This document shows, in pieces, positions 9,790 to 20,345 of a stretch of DNA of 64,000 bases. Origin of the DNA: Schistocerca nitens. Taxonomy: Eukaryota > Arthropoda > Insecta > Orthoptera > Acrididae. The stretch spans positions 503,022,109 through 503,086,108 of the forward strand of contig NC_064614.1 in the NCBI RefSeq assembly GCF_023898315.1. The letters are read 5' to 3'. The notes beneath the pieces are model-generated. The model did not search any database and had not been told where the DNA came from. It was given only the letters and a program-made list of their open reading frames with translations. Position numbers and translations under genes: made by a program. Position 1 is the first letter of the stretch. Each line of letters starts with the position of its first letter.

Positions 9790-11201
9790 CACACTACTGG
9801 CCATTAAAATTGCTACACCAAGAAGAAATGCAGATGATAAACGGGTATTCATTGGACAGATATATTATACTACAACTGACATGTGATTACATTTTCAGGC
9901 AGTTTGGGTGCATATATCATGAGAAATCAGTATCCAGAACAACCACCTCTGGCCGTAATAACGGCCTTGATACGCCTGGGTAATGAGTCAAACAGAGCTT
10001 GGGTGGCGTGTACAGGTAATCTGACCATGCAGCTTCAACACGATACCACAGTTCATCAAGAGTAGTGACAGGCGTATTGTGACGAGCCAGTTGCTCGGCC
10101 ACCATTGACCAGACGTTTTCAATTGGTGAGAGATCTGGAGAATGTACTGGCCAGGGCAGCAGTCGAACATTTTCTGTATCCACAAAGGCCCGTGCAGGAC
10201 CTGCAACATGCGGTCGTGCATTATCCTGCTGAAATGTAGGGTTTCGCATGGATCGAATGAAGGGTAGAGCCACGGGTCGTAACACATCTGAAATGTAACG
10301 TCCACCGTTCAAAGTGCCGTCAATGCGAACAAGAGGTGACCGTGACGTGTAACCAGTGGCACCCCATACCATCACGCAGGGTGATACGCCAGTATGGCGA
10401 TGACGAATACACGCTTCCAATATGCGTTCACCGCGATGTCGCCAAACACGGATGCGACCATCATGATGCTGTAAACAGAACCTGGATTCATCCGAAAAAA
10501 ATGATGTTTTACCATTCGTGCACCCAGGTTCGTCGTTGAGTACACCATCGCAGGCGCTCCTGTCTGTGATGCAGCGTCAAGGGTAACCGCAGCCATGGTC
10601 TCCGAGCTGATAGTCCATACTGCTGCAAACGTCGTCGAACTGTTCGTGCAGATGGTTGTTGTCTTGCAAACGTCCCCATCTGTTGACTCAGGGATCGAGA
10701 GGTGACTGCATGATCCGTTACAGCCATGCGGATAAGATGCCTGTTATCTCGACTGCTAGTGATTCGAGGCCTTTGGGATCCAGCACGTCGTTCCGTATTA
10801 CCCTCCTGAACCCACCGGTTCGATATTCTGCTAACAGTCATTGGATCTCGACCGCCGCGAGCAGCAATGTTGCGGTACGATAAACCGCAATCGCGATAGG
10901 CTACAATCCGACCTTTATCAAAGTCGGCAACGTGATGGTACGCATTTCTCCTCCTTACACGAGGTATCACAACAACGTATCACCAGGCAACGCTAGTCAA
11001 GTGATGTTTGTGTATTATGAGAAATCGGTTGGAAACTTTCCTCATGTCAGCACGTTGTAGGTGTCGGCACCGTCGCCAGCCTTGTGTGAATGCTCTGAAA
11101 AGCTAGTCATTTGCATATCACAGCATCTTTTTCCTGTCGGTTAAATTTCGCGTCTATAGCACGTCATCTTCGTGGTGTGGCAATTTTAATGGACAGTAGT
11201 G
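9790..11201 (-). mobile_element. Tc1-like DNA transposon (type B, copy 1)
   Basis: Terminal inverted repeats of about 30 bp bound the element (cactactggccattaaaatt at the left, its near-complement at the right). The flanking TA dinucleotides at 9788-9789 and 11202-11203 are the expected Tc1 target duplication. Length is 1.41 kb, normal for Tc1. A second copy of the same family lies at 29722-31105. Confidence 0.93.
9917..10970 (-). pseudogene. Tc1-like transposase, DD34E, frameshifted
   Basis: The N-terminal ORF (10509-10970) starts MIPRVRRRNAYHHVADFDKG and carries paired helix-turn-helix DNA-binding domains, with GRDPMTVSRI and a GSQRPR-type linker. The catalytic half (9917-10420) has QQDNARPH and SPIENVW; exactly 34 residues separate the second Asp from the Glu, so it is DD34E. 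The first catalytic Asp falls in DES, read just past a break near 10490-10525. There a glutamine codon has become TAA and a T run seems to have gained one base. The enzyme would cut and paste at TA sites, but this copy cannot make full-length protein. Both terminal repeats are present, so it could have been mobilised in trans. Confidence 0.9.
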
Positions 11202-11203
11202 TA

Positions 11204-12539
11204 TATTACTACGCTGTGTATGATTTCCCATGTATGTAATTATGTTTAGTGCCTATTGTTGGACAATGATTGTCCTCTGCTATGTTGACGGTTTCTGGGG
11301 TCCCTTGTTCGACAAGGATGATGAGCCACATGTCGACACCTGGTTCAAAATTACTTTCACTTGTTAGGCACGTATCATCACCATTACACTCCTCATGTAC
11401 ATTGTCCGCACAATCAAATATATACAACACAACACGTTTCACCGACCCATCTTGCAGAATCGGTAATAACTCATGTGTCACTTCGTTCTCACTCTGCGAA
11501 ATACCTTAGGTTGCATTCTGACGAAATGTTAACTTCAGCAACTTTTGTTGTAGATATAATGCAAGGTTTGCTTTGTGTATCATTGCGATTGCTCTAATTC
11601 GCATCAATACCATTACCACTGTAGCACCGTTGTGAACTACTCGTCAACTAAGCAGTTCAATTACGCTCCGTACACCACGCTGTGCTCACCATTGGGTACC
11701 ACCAGTCCTGCCCCTGTTGCCGTTAGCAGCCAATATTGTGATTGTATGGTAGACAAAATGTGGGGGTATCGAATGGCGTAGACATGATTGGCCTTTTGCC
11801 ACGTCGCACTCGAGGGGCTCCTTCTAAGTAATGTGTCGTTTGCAGATGGGTTCATTATCTATCGAAACAGCTATATTTCGCGTCCCATCGCCAACAGGAG
11901 TTTACAGTGATTGACTGGAACGGTATTATAGACCATTACGTGATCTGACCATACCTTCTGCCACCACGTTTGAATAGAGTGACGTACAAGGTCAGACAGT
12001 TTAGACGATGCATAACTTAACTTGAATCGTCAGACGCAGCTGCAAATACATCGAGCACCTTCACATGTTTCTGTGCTAGTACGTTATGTACGCAGTGCCA
12101 CATAGCTCAGGCGTTGGATCGGAATGGGAAGTCCTGTTAAGCGGCCACCACGCTCCTCTGATCTTAGGTTTTTTTTAAATTTTTGTTGTGAGTGCAAATT
12201 AAAGGCTCATGTACGTGACACCGGTTTCTGACGAAGAAATATTTCACGCCAGGATACTTGCAACGCCTGATGAGGTTTGCGCGATGCCTCGTGTATTCGG
12301 GTGAAGATTTTATGCCTGTATTGAATGTGGTGCTCACTATTTTGAACACTTTCCGTAGTATGTAACATTGCTGAGTAAACAGTACTTTATCCGTAGTCAC
12401 CTTAAGCCACGTGTGCACAGAGTGTCTGTATCGGTCCTGACATGCCAGAGTGTTCACTGGCACAGAATTATTTCCAGGTCTATAAGTTCCTCTTCCAATA
12501 TTGTTACCTTTCGACTATTCTACAGCTCCTACAATTTGT
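11204..12539. other. Unresolved; possible decayed transposon
   Basis: I find no clear coding domain. Minus-strand translation between about 11930 and 12130 faintly resembles the end of a mariner-type transposase, but not enough to call. The mariner-like terminal sequence at 12540-12566 would be its 5' end on the minus strand. Confidence 0.3.
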
Positions 12540-12566
12540 GCGTAAGATTTTGAACCACCCTATACA
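12540..12566 (-). repeat. Possible mariner-type terminal inverted repeat
   Basis: Read on the minus strand it starts tatagggtggttcaaaatc, followed by acgcacaaattg. This parallels the left end of the mariner fossil at 1174 (cagggtgatttaaaagg then gcgcacaaactg). No partner repeat was found, so it is a lone end. Confidence 0.35.
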
Positions 12567-13211
12567 TGTTTTATGCAAGAAAAGCGTACGCGTTTGATCT
12601 GAATAAAGAGTAAGTGACCAACAGGGACGTGTCAGTAGTAAACATAAATATCTCATTGTAAGTTTGACCATTGCACAGACTCACGAAAGGAGGACATGGT
12701 AATAGGCGTCCTTGGTGTAGAGAAACAATTGAAAGAGTTGAAAACTAAGAAGTCGCCTTCAATCATCACATTACATGTCTGTGCTAACAAGCAATGGGAA
12801 TAAATTGCGTTTACGTGAAGTAAAAAGCGATAAATCAAAATTAATTCCTATCGACTGACCCAGGCGTAATGCGAAGTGCGAGAAGAATTCTACAATACAC
12901 GGCCCATGAATCCCTCATGGAAACTTTGCCGGCGTGATCCAACAAATTAATCAGTGGCCTAACTCAAGCCGGAGCGGGCGCAATATCACAGAATTCAGCG
13001 TGGCGGGGCGGCGTCGTTGTGCGGACGTCGGCTGGCCTTGTGGTGCTGCAAGGCTGAGCTCGCCTATTCACTCCTAGCTATCTTGCTCAGTACATAGCTG
13101 AAAGAAAACTTTCTATCTCAAAGCTCAATCGTTCCGTTTGCTAAGTCGTAAACTGCAGAGATGATCACACTCTCTCAGGCAAGCTGAGTAAAGAGCGCTC
13201 TAGGCAAGCTG
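12567..13211. other. No recognisable feature
   Basis: Part of this (about 12960-13060) is G+C-richer than its surroundings. No coding or RNA motif stands out. Confidence 0.35.
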
Positions 13212-13280
13212 GGAACGAAAGACCCCTACCGAGACTTATCTATATAGTACAACGAAAGACCCCTACCGAGACTTATTTAA
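13212..13280. repeat. Short tandem duplication
   Basis: The string aacgaaagacccctaccgag plus acttat occurs twice, starting near 13213 and near 13250, about 37 bp apart. It is a local two-copy duplication of unknown origin. Confidence 0.75.
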
Positions 13281-14732
13281 CTCGTACATTGCGAATGCTG
13301 GGACGGCTTCTTAGAGGATAACACAAGACAGTTTTGTTCTCCAATCCTAGTTTGTGCTCTGTGTCGAATCACCTGATCATTCACGTGACGTTAAACACTA
13401 ACTTTCCTTCCTTTTTGGAAACTTTCACGTGGTTATTCATAATTACCACCGGAATTTCTGAAGAGAAATCTATGAAAGATACAAGAAATAAAGAAAAATG
13501 ACACATAGCAGTGGAAAGAGCACCTCCCCAACTTTTTAACTCACCTTGAAGCCACCGTTTGTGACACAACAGTTGCCAATACGCGTGTGCAATTAACTAT
13601 AGCCGCTGACACGAACTGCCTGGGAAGGCACAACAACAGTCCGCCTGGTAGAGTGTTCATTGAGCTACCTATCTGCAGGCGCAAATTACTTCGATGCGAC
13701 ACTATAGTACGAATGTTTGTCTACACGCCTGTAAGCCTGTCCCTAGCGCAACAAGACGGCGCTTATTACGAATCGGAGCTTGGAGAAAGTCTCTGTCCAC
13801 TGACACGTGTCTTTTTCTTTATGTGTTGTAGTGTCTAAAAAAAAAAGATTGGACGTCGTGTCCCCTTGGTGATTTGGTGAGTTTGGTAGGACCCTCTTCT
13901 TTCCCCTCACCTGAGCTTTACCCTATAATTTTTAAATAATTAAATTTATTTGATGTGTTCATGTTTTTCTTCATACCACTAAATTCACCATTTAGATTGC
14001 TTGGAATCAATTTTATAAAAGGAAATGCCATCCGTTACAAGAATTGATTTGAATATTCTGTACCATTCGGCAGCTTTGAAGACAATTGATTTCATTAAAC
14101 TCGTTATAATGCGTCTTAAACGTAGTTATTATTTTCACCTTTAAAGTGACAGAAAAATGTAGTACCTACATTTAAAAAGTGTATTACGCATCATTAAAAA
14201 TACTTTACTTTAAACATTCCAACTTTGAGCATTATTTGCATAGATAGACAGAAACAGACAGGAGGACAAAAAGACTCCGCGACGATAGTATGAACTATTT
14301 TGACGGATCCTTAAAAAACTGACCTTTAATTGATATATTACATACATTAAATGGCACTTTGCAGATGAAATACAGCATATTTTTCTTACTTTGAAAACGA
14401 AATACAACATTCTTTGTGCCTTCGTTTGAACCGTATGACTACATAGCTTTACAATCTCTTGATTTGTGAGATCACTAAGAGAGTTCTTGTCGGTGAACTT
14501 TACCTTAGCTTCCTTCCAAGAACAATTAACATCTAGCTGGCGTGTTGGCATGCTACTTAACATACACACTGCAAAAGTTTTGATACCGATTCGTTTTGAA
14601 CACAATAACATCGGGTTTATATACGTTACGGAATATCACGACTGCCTTACCGACTGTCACACTATGATTTCGACAGGCGCAGCAGGGAACTAAAGTCTTT
14701 CCGAACAGGCCTTGGAAGGCTCAATGGTACCG
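13281..14732. other. No firm feature; one weak exon-like stretch
   Basis: This is A+T-rich unnamed DNA. A 133-codon minus-strand ORF at 14210-14611 contains a natural-looking stretch followed by a gtaag splice-donor-like site at 14389-14385. It is too weak to annotate as a gene. Confidence 0.3.
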
Positions 14733-15035
14733 ACCGGCCGCCGTGTCATCCTCAGCCCACAGGCGTCACTTGATGCGGATATGGAGGGGCACGTGGTCAG
14801 CACACCGCTCTCCCGGCCGTATGTCAGTTTACGAAACCGGAGCCGCTATTTCTCAAACAAATAGCTCTTCAGTTTGCCTCACAAGGGTTGAGGGCACCCC
14901 GCTTGCCAACAGCGCTCGGCAGACCGGGTGGGCACCCATCCAAGTGCCAGCCCAGCCCGACAGCGCTTAACTTCGGTGACCTGACGGGAACCGGTGTTAC
15001 CACTGCTGCGAGGCCGTTGGTGCAGCCGGGAACTA
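14733..15035 (+). mobile_element. 5S-rRNA-related SINE-like repeat (5S part antisense)
   Basis: The first half (cgtgtcatcctcagccc... ctcagtttgcctcacaagg) is a tail module also seen at 59466-59700. From about 14925 to 15005 the plus strand is the reverse complement of 5S rRNA: cacccatccaagtgccagcc, then cccgacagcgcttaacttcg, then gtgacctgacgggaaccgg. These correspond to the internal promoter and conserved arms of 5S rRNA. The element therefore reads from the 5S head on the minus strand into the tail. 5S-derived SINEs (SINE3 type) are an established class; this one matches that design. Confidence 0.75.
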
Positions 15036-15581
15036 CCCGAATGCAATCTGACACTTGGCTGGTCTTGTTTTAAATCGGGGAAGCCTGGGCACGTGTAAAA
15101 CATTCAGTGTAGAGAGGCAATGAAGGTTGGAGAGCACTTTAATATTGTCTGTGCTCGATAAACAAAGAGTCATCCGTTACAATAATGTATATTCTCGGAA
15201 TTAAAATATTGGCGTGAGATATGCATTGCCTCTCCCTCTCGCCTCATATGAGATTTGGTGAGACTGGTGAGCTTTTGCCGGTCCCCCCCCCCCCCCAATC
15301 TACTTTCAGCGCACGTAATTAATGGACGTTCTCTTGTATGAATAATGCTGTATTGTAGATTTCTGGTTAAACTGGTTTTAAAGATGTTTCACGTGCTAAA
15401 AATTCCTAACGATTAGTCCTAACATCAGTTTTTATCACCGACTGTAATGAGTTTTCATACTATATACACAGTGCAGGTTATTTCCTCAGCGTAGCTTCTG
15501 AAATGTGTGTTTTGCGTAATGTGAAGGACTGATTAATGTTTTTTCCGAGTATAGTTGTCTTTATTGTGTTTAGGATGGTTA
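15036..15581. other. No recognisable feature
   Basis: This is unnamed A+T-rich sequence. It contains a C run of about 14 at 15283. Confidence 0.35.
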
Positions 15582-15711
15582 TTGAAGTACTGATAGCTAA
15601 CTTTGCATGGAGAAGTATGGAAAATCCTGTTCAAAAATAATTGATGATGATCAGGTTACATTCCATTCGGAAAGTGAGTGCACTCAGCGAGTTTTATGTG
15701 ACTTATAAATT

Positions 15712-15945
15712 ATAGAGAGCAGCAATAAGTCGTCCTTTTTTAGATTTTATTACGCAAATCCAGATTTCAGCTCACCGCAATATGCAATATTTTGCAATAT
15801 TTTCTATTCTGAATGCATGTAAGTGCAATGCAACAGGGACTTACATGCATTGAGAATGGCTAGCTACTAACCGAAATCTGGATTTGCGTAATAAAATCTA
15901 AAAAAGGACGAGTGATTGCTGCACTCTATAATTTATAAATGATGA
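15712..15945. mobile_element. MITE-like foldback element
   Basis: Arms of about 55-60 bp face each other. The left reads agcagcaataagtcgtcctt then ttttagattttattacg, ending near 15775. The right, from about 15873, is its reverse complement. The 100-bp centre has no ORF. It interrupts the left arm of the larger inverted repeat, so it arrived later. Confidence 0.75.
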
Positions 15946-16023
15946 TGAGTTATCAATATATTACATTTTAAGTCTCACTTCTTTACTAGTAAAGTACATA
16001 GAAATTAAACTGAAATTACAATA

Positions 16024-17264
16024 TGTGATCAAAAGTATCCGGACACCCCAAAAACATACGTTTTTCATATTAGGTACATTGTGCTGCCACCTACTGCCAG
16101 TTCATTAGACATCGCGAGAGAGCAGATTGGGGCGCTCCGCGGAACTCACGGATTTCGGACGTGCTCTAGAGATTGAGTGTCACATATATCATACGTCTGT
16201 ACGCGAGAATTCCACACTCCTAAACATCCCTAGGTCCACTATTTCCGATACGATAGTGAAGTGAAACGTAAAGGGACACGTACAGCACAAAAGCGTACAG
16301 GTCGACCTCGTCTGTTGACTGACAGAGACCGTCGACAGTTAAAGAGGATCGTAATGTGTAATAGGCAGACATCTATCCAGATCATTACACAGGAATTTCA
16401 AACGGCACCAGGATCCACTACAAGTATTATCACAGTTAGGCGTGAGGTGAGGAAACTTGGATTTCATGGTCGAGCGGCTGCTCGTAAGCCACACATCACG
16501 GCGGTAAATGCCAAACAACGCTTCGCTTGGTGTAAGGAGAGTAAACATTGTACGATTGAACAGTGGAAAAACCGTTGTGTAGAGTGACGAATCACGGTGG
16601 CGATCCGATGGCAGGGTGTGGGTATGGTGAATGCCCGGTGAACGTCATCTGCCAGTATGTGTAGTGCAAACAGTGAAATTCGGAGGCGGTGGTGTTACTG
16701 TGTGGTCGCGTTTTTCATGGATGGGTACTTACACCCCTTGTTGTTTTGCGTGGCACTATCACAGCACAGGCCTACATTGATGTTTTAAGCACCTTCTTGC
16801 TTCCCACGGTTGAAGATCAATTTGGGAATGGTGATTGCATCTTTCAACAAGATCGTTCACCTGTTCATAATGCACGGCCTGTGGCGGAGCGGTAACACGA
16901 CAATAACATCCCTGTAATAGACTGGCCTGCACAGAATCTTGACCAGAATCCTACAGAACACCTTTGGGATGTTCTGGAACGCCGACTTTGTGCCAGGCCT
17001 CACCGACCAACATCGATACCTATTCTCAGTGCAGCACTCTGTGAAGAATGGGCTGCCATTCCGCAAGAAACCTTCCACCACCTGATTGAACGTATGCCTG
17101 CGAGAATGTAACCTGTCATCAAGGCTAAGGGTGGGCCAACACCATATTGAATTCCAGCATTACCAATATAGGGCGCCACGAACTTGTAAGTCATTTTCAG
17201 ACATATAGGCCGCCACGAACTTGCAAGTCATTTTCAGCCAGGTGTCCGGATACTTTTGATCACC
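16024..17264 (+). mobile_element. Tc1-like DNA transposon (decayed)
   Basis: Terminal inverted repeats of about 24 bp (gtgatcaaaagtatccggac at left, its complement at right) are flanked by TA at 16022-16023 and 17265-17266. Length is 1.24 kb. A short duplication of the segment ggcgccacgaacttgtaagt occurs near 17172 and 17212, just inside the right end. Confidence 0.9.
16261..17110 (+). pseudogene. Tc1-like transposase remnant
   Basis: The ORF at 16261-16587 contains a basic linker TGRPRLLTDRDRR and a helix-turn-helix region with TVRREVRKLGFHGR, then HCTIEQWKN just before the first catalytic site. A frame change near 16575 leads into a GACGAATC codon pair (Asp-Glu-Ser), the first catalytic Asp. 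Further frames give VKFGGGGV and a QQD-like site near 16845, followed by a Glu-containing stretch near 16950. At least three frameshifts or stops break it. It is a typical Tc1-superfamily protein, dead in this copy. Confidence 0.8.
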
Positions 17265-17266
17265 TA

Positions 17267-17994
17267 GGGTACATTTTTGTAGAGCATTTACTCATTTTAG
17301 AGAAGCTTCCGAGGTATTTTGATCACTTTACGTTATGAATGTGTCACTAATACGCAAGTACATCATTTAAGCCTTTAAGTTTGTTTTGGTATTACCTTTC
17401 TTAATTGTATAATGACGGAGCTGTTGATTTTGCGCCTCGGACATTTTAGTTCCCCTCTGTGTTTAATGAACATACGATACATTATCCTTGGAGCACGTAT
17501 CGAGGTCTGCTTCCGGTAGCAGCGATAGGGGGCAGTAATGAAGCCGCTTACCGGCGCTGATCACATATCACAATGGAGCAGCAGGTGTGGTCTCCGCCAT
17601 CTGCACGGAACGGCTAGCGCTTATCTCAGGCACGTACTGGGTGTTAAGTATCGGCCACTGATACGCTTATGTATCATTACTTGCGATTCAACTACTGCTT
17701 ACGATCAGTTCTTCATTTTCTGAAAAACGGAACGACTAACTAAATGTTAATATTAAATTGTATTATTCAGATTTTGCCAAAACTGGCGTAAATCCCTCTG
17801 AGTTGTAAAACTATAAAAACTCATGACACTAAGGATTTTCTGTAAGCTGCATTCATACTTAATATTCGTCTGTGGTAAGGTGTAATGCGGGATGGATTGT
17901 AAAACGCATCAAAGAACCTATATAAACGACTTTTTATCAACGTCACTGGCTCTTAAATAGGGAGGGTAAGTGTCAAGAATTTTATGGGCTCTAA
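17267..17994. other. Centre of the large inverted repeat, no recognised content
   Basis: This region lies between the Tc1-like element and the right arm. It has only short ORFs, none with familiar motifs. Confidence 0.35.
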
Positions 17995-18136
17995 ACAAAT
18001 ATAATTTCAGTTTAACTTCGATGTACTTTACCAGTAAAGAAGAGAGACTTAAAATGTAATATACTGATAACTCATCACCAATTATTTTCGAACAGGATTT
18101 GCCATACTTCTGGAAGCAAAGTAAGCTATCAGTAAT

Positions 18137-18539
18137 ACAAAGGAAAAGTTTCAGGATTGCACAACCGTTAATTTCACAACCTATTCAAATGACACAGTTA
18201 ACAAAGAAAGCACAAACAAAAAATATTTGTTATGCATAAAATAGCTAATAGTATAAAATATATACGAAAATGGCAGCTGAAAACACTTATAGCTGATAAT
18301 ATCTCCAAATACTCGTCAAGGATTTAACAACACAATTTTTCGCAGTACGTCTTATTTACACGTAAATATCCCAGCAACTATGACTATTAAGGAAATGATG
18401 GGAGCATCATAATGAACCTGACATATAAAGCTACAAGTAAAGCAAAACTGAAATTTTTTACCGAATAGTTTCTGTAAATTCATTTGAGAAAGATTTCAGG
18501 GCGTGCGCGTCGATTGTGTCATCGCCGACCGGCCGAAAG
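18137..18539. other. No recognisable feature
   Basis: This is A+T-rich sequence just outside the right arm of the inverted repeat. Confidence 0.35.
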
Positions 18540-19107
18540 GTGACAAAAGCTTGTCGGCCTCTTCTACTGAATACACGAATGAACTCGCCCAGCTGTTTGG
18601 ACGAAAACTGGTCATTATCCATCAGCCACCACATTCTGTGCGAGCTATACGTGGCTACCCTGCAAGGTTGCATTAATCCATTGTGCCTGATCACGTCCAT
18701 CCTATGGTACAACGTTTGTTCCCCAACACTGAGGTATTACAAGACGACAGAGCTCCTCTTCGCACAGCTCAAAATATCCAGGAGCAAATTTGTGATCATG
18801 AGGATGAATTTTCGCACATACCCTGGCTACCACAGTCACCATATCTCAATACTATTGAGCCTTTGCTGTCTCCTTTGGAGAAAAGGGTGTGTTGACGCTA
18901 TTCAGTTCCATCATCGTCTTAACTTGTCACTATTTTGAGGGAAGAATGGTGTATTATACGCGCAAGGTTGACACTCGGCGCGGTGGCTAATGGGAGCGAC
19001 AGTCAACACATTTCCCATTTACAGTCGCTCCCATCAGCCACCGCGCCGAGTGTCAACTTTGTTTGCGATACTGTTAAGGATCCCTTGAAAACCATACAGG
19101 ACTTGCA
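18540..19107 (+). pseudogene. Tc1-like transposase C-terminal fragment, split by a hairpin
   Basis: The plus-strand ORF at 18683-18895 reads PDHVHPMVQRLFPN, then QDDRAPLRTAQ (second catalytic Asp region), then PYLNTIEPLLSPLEKRV with the catalytic Glu. The usual continuation LREEW is at about 18935. It is cut by a 91-bp hairpin, after which KDPLKTIQDLQ resumes at 19076-19108. The N-terminal half is not detectable. Residues around QDD and TIEP are retained, but stops and the hairpin destroy the frame. Confidence 0.75.
18967..19057. repeat. Near-perfect hairpin inserted in the Tc1 fragment
   Basis: Two 34-base arms (18967-19000, gttgacactcggcgcggtgg onward; 19024-19057) are reverse complements with one mismatch. 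They surround a 23-base loop. Its position between two pieces of one transposase motif shows that it is an insertion. It has the form of a very small MITE. Confidence 0.88.
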
Positions 19108-19331
19108 GCGCACACTCCGCTGCAGAGTGAAAATCTCATTCTGGAAACATCCCCCAGGCTGTGGCTAAGCCATGTCTCCGCAATATCCTTCCTTTCAGGA
19201 GTGCTAGTTCTGCAAGGTTCGCAGGAGAGCTTCTGTAAAGTTTGGAAGGTAGGAGACGAGGTACTGGCAGAAGTCAAGCTGTGAGTACCGGGCGTGAGTT
19301 GTGCTTCGGTAGCTCAGTTGGTAGAGCACTT
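19108..19331 (+). repeat. Interspersed repeat with a tRNA-like end
   Basis: The segment runs from gcgcacactccgctgcagag through cccccaggctgtggctaagc to a tRNA-like 5' portion (ggtagctcagttggtagagc at 19309-19328). I associate this with a very abundant locust repeat. The tRNA-like part is cut off where the next SINE begins. A related fragment lies at 43066-43130. Confidence 0.6.
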
Positions 19332-19535
19332 GCCGCGCGGAGTAGCCACGGGGTCTTGGGCACCTTGTCACGGTACGCGGCTGCCCCCGTTGGAGATTCG
19401 ACTCCTCCCTCGGGCATGGATGTGGGTGTTGTCCTTAGCGTAAGTTAAGTTAAGTTAGATTAAGTAATGTGTAGGCTTAGGGACTGATGACCTCAGCAGT
19501 TTGGTCCTGTAAGACCTTACCACAAATTTCCAATT
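19332..19535 (+). mobile_element. tRNA-derived SINE (family 2)
   Basis: The head begins gccgcgcggagtagccacgg and has a B box-like gagattcgactcctc near 19396. Its tail reads gtaagttaagttaagttaga... gggactgatgacctcagcag... ccacaaatttccaa. The same family occurs inverted at 35273-35481 and 57114-57272. It abuts the truncated tRNA end of the preceding repeat. Confidence 0.8.
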
Positions 19536-20104
19536 TTTTCTTAGCAAGTTAACTGCATTACTCTAAACAAACCAATAAGCTTCCTGATAAACAAGTGATG
19601 TTACATGTGACTGTCGCGGAAATTACTTAACAAGTTAATTGCATGACATGATACAAACCATTAAGCTTACTGATCTAAAAGTGATCTCTACCTTACGAAA
19701 ATTCAGACTGATGTGAAGCCCCAAGGTGCTGCATACATACGTCTTCCCTTGAAATCAAAGAAATCCATGCATCTAAAGCCCTGTTACCTCCCACCCTCCA
19801 AGGCCGTCACGCTTGGCATTTGCTCCTATGCCATTCAATAACTTAGCGTTTTTGGTATCCGAAGCACCGGAGATGACGCGATAATACGCGTGCCTCAGGT
19901 GTAACTCTCACCCTGTGGCACTGAGCGGTAGATGTTGCCTGCGTTACTACTCCTTTTAGAGCGCTCCGGCATCAGATCAAAGCTATACCCTGTACACTTC
20001 TCCCGAACCATGTCTCGAAATGTCTGCTTACCAACCTCTCCTATCTGTTGGTCCCACTTGTGCGTCATTGTCGTAGCAGCGCGCCATGTGTAAGCCATCC
20101 TAAT
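19536..20104. other. No recognisable feature
   Basis: This is unnamed sequence. A short direct similarity (agcaagttaactgcat at 19543; acaagttaattgcatgac at 19629) hints at an old local duplication. Confidence 0.35.
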
Positions 20105-20345
20105 GAGGTGGCGCAGTGGAAAAAATACTGTACTCGTTTTCGGGAGGCTTGTGTTTTAAACCCAAGTTTTCCGTGATATCCCTAAAGGCTTTAGGCGAAA
20201 GTGCGAATATCCATTTAAAAGGGCACAGCTAATTTTCTTCACTATCCTTTCCCAACAGGACAATGTGCTCTATCTCTAATGACCCTGTCGTCGACCGTAC
20301 GGTATGGATAATCAGTATCCTGCAGATGGAGACCCATCACTCAGC
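20105..20345 (+). mobile_element. Degenerate tRNA-derived SINE (family 3)
   Basis: The order of landmarks matches the copies at 24647 and 32411: ggtggcgcagtgg at the A-box side, gttttccgtgat after the head, aagggcaca, and a 3' part resembling atgtgctctatctctaatga then gtcgtcgacc. The B box region is poorly preserved. Confidence 0.65.

Larger units (their letters stand above)
15582..18136. repeat. Large interrupted inverted repeat (foldback)
   Basis: Sequence 15582-15655 (gtactgatagctaactttgc...) pairs with the reverse complement of 18075-18136. Sequence 15938-16021 (gatgatgagttatcaatata... aaactgaaatta) pairs with 17995-18079. The two left blocks are split by a MITE (15712-15945), and a Tc1-like element (16024-17264) sits just inside the left arm. 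Identity of the arms looks about 85-90% by eye. It may be a foldback or MITE-type element with long arms, or an inverted duplication. Confidence 0.7.
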
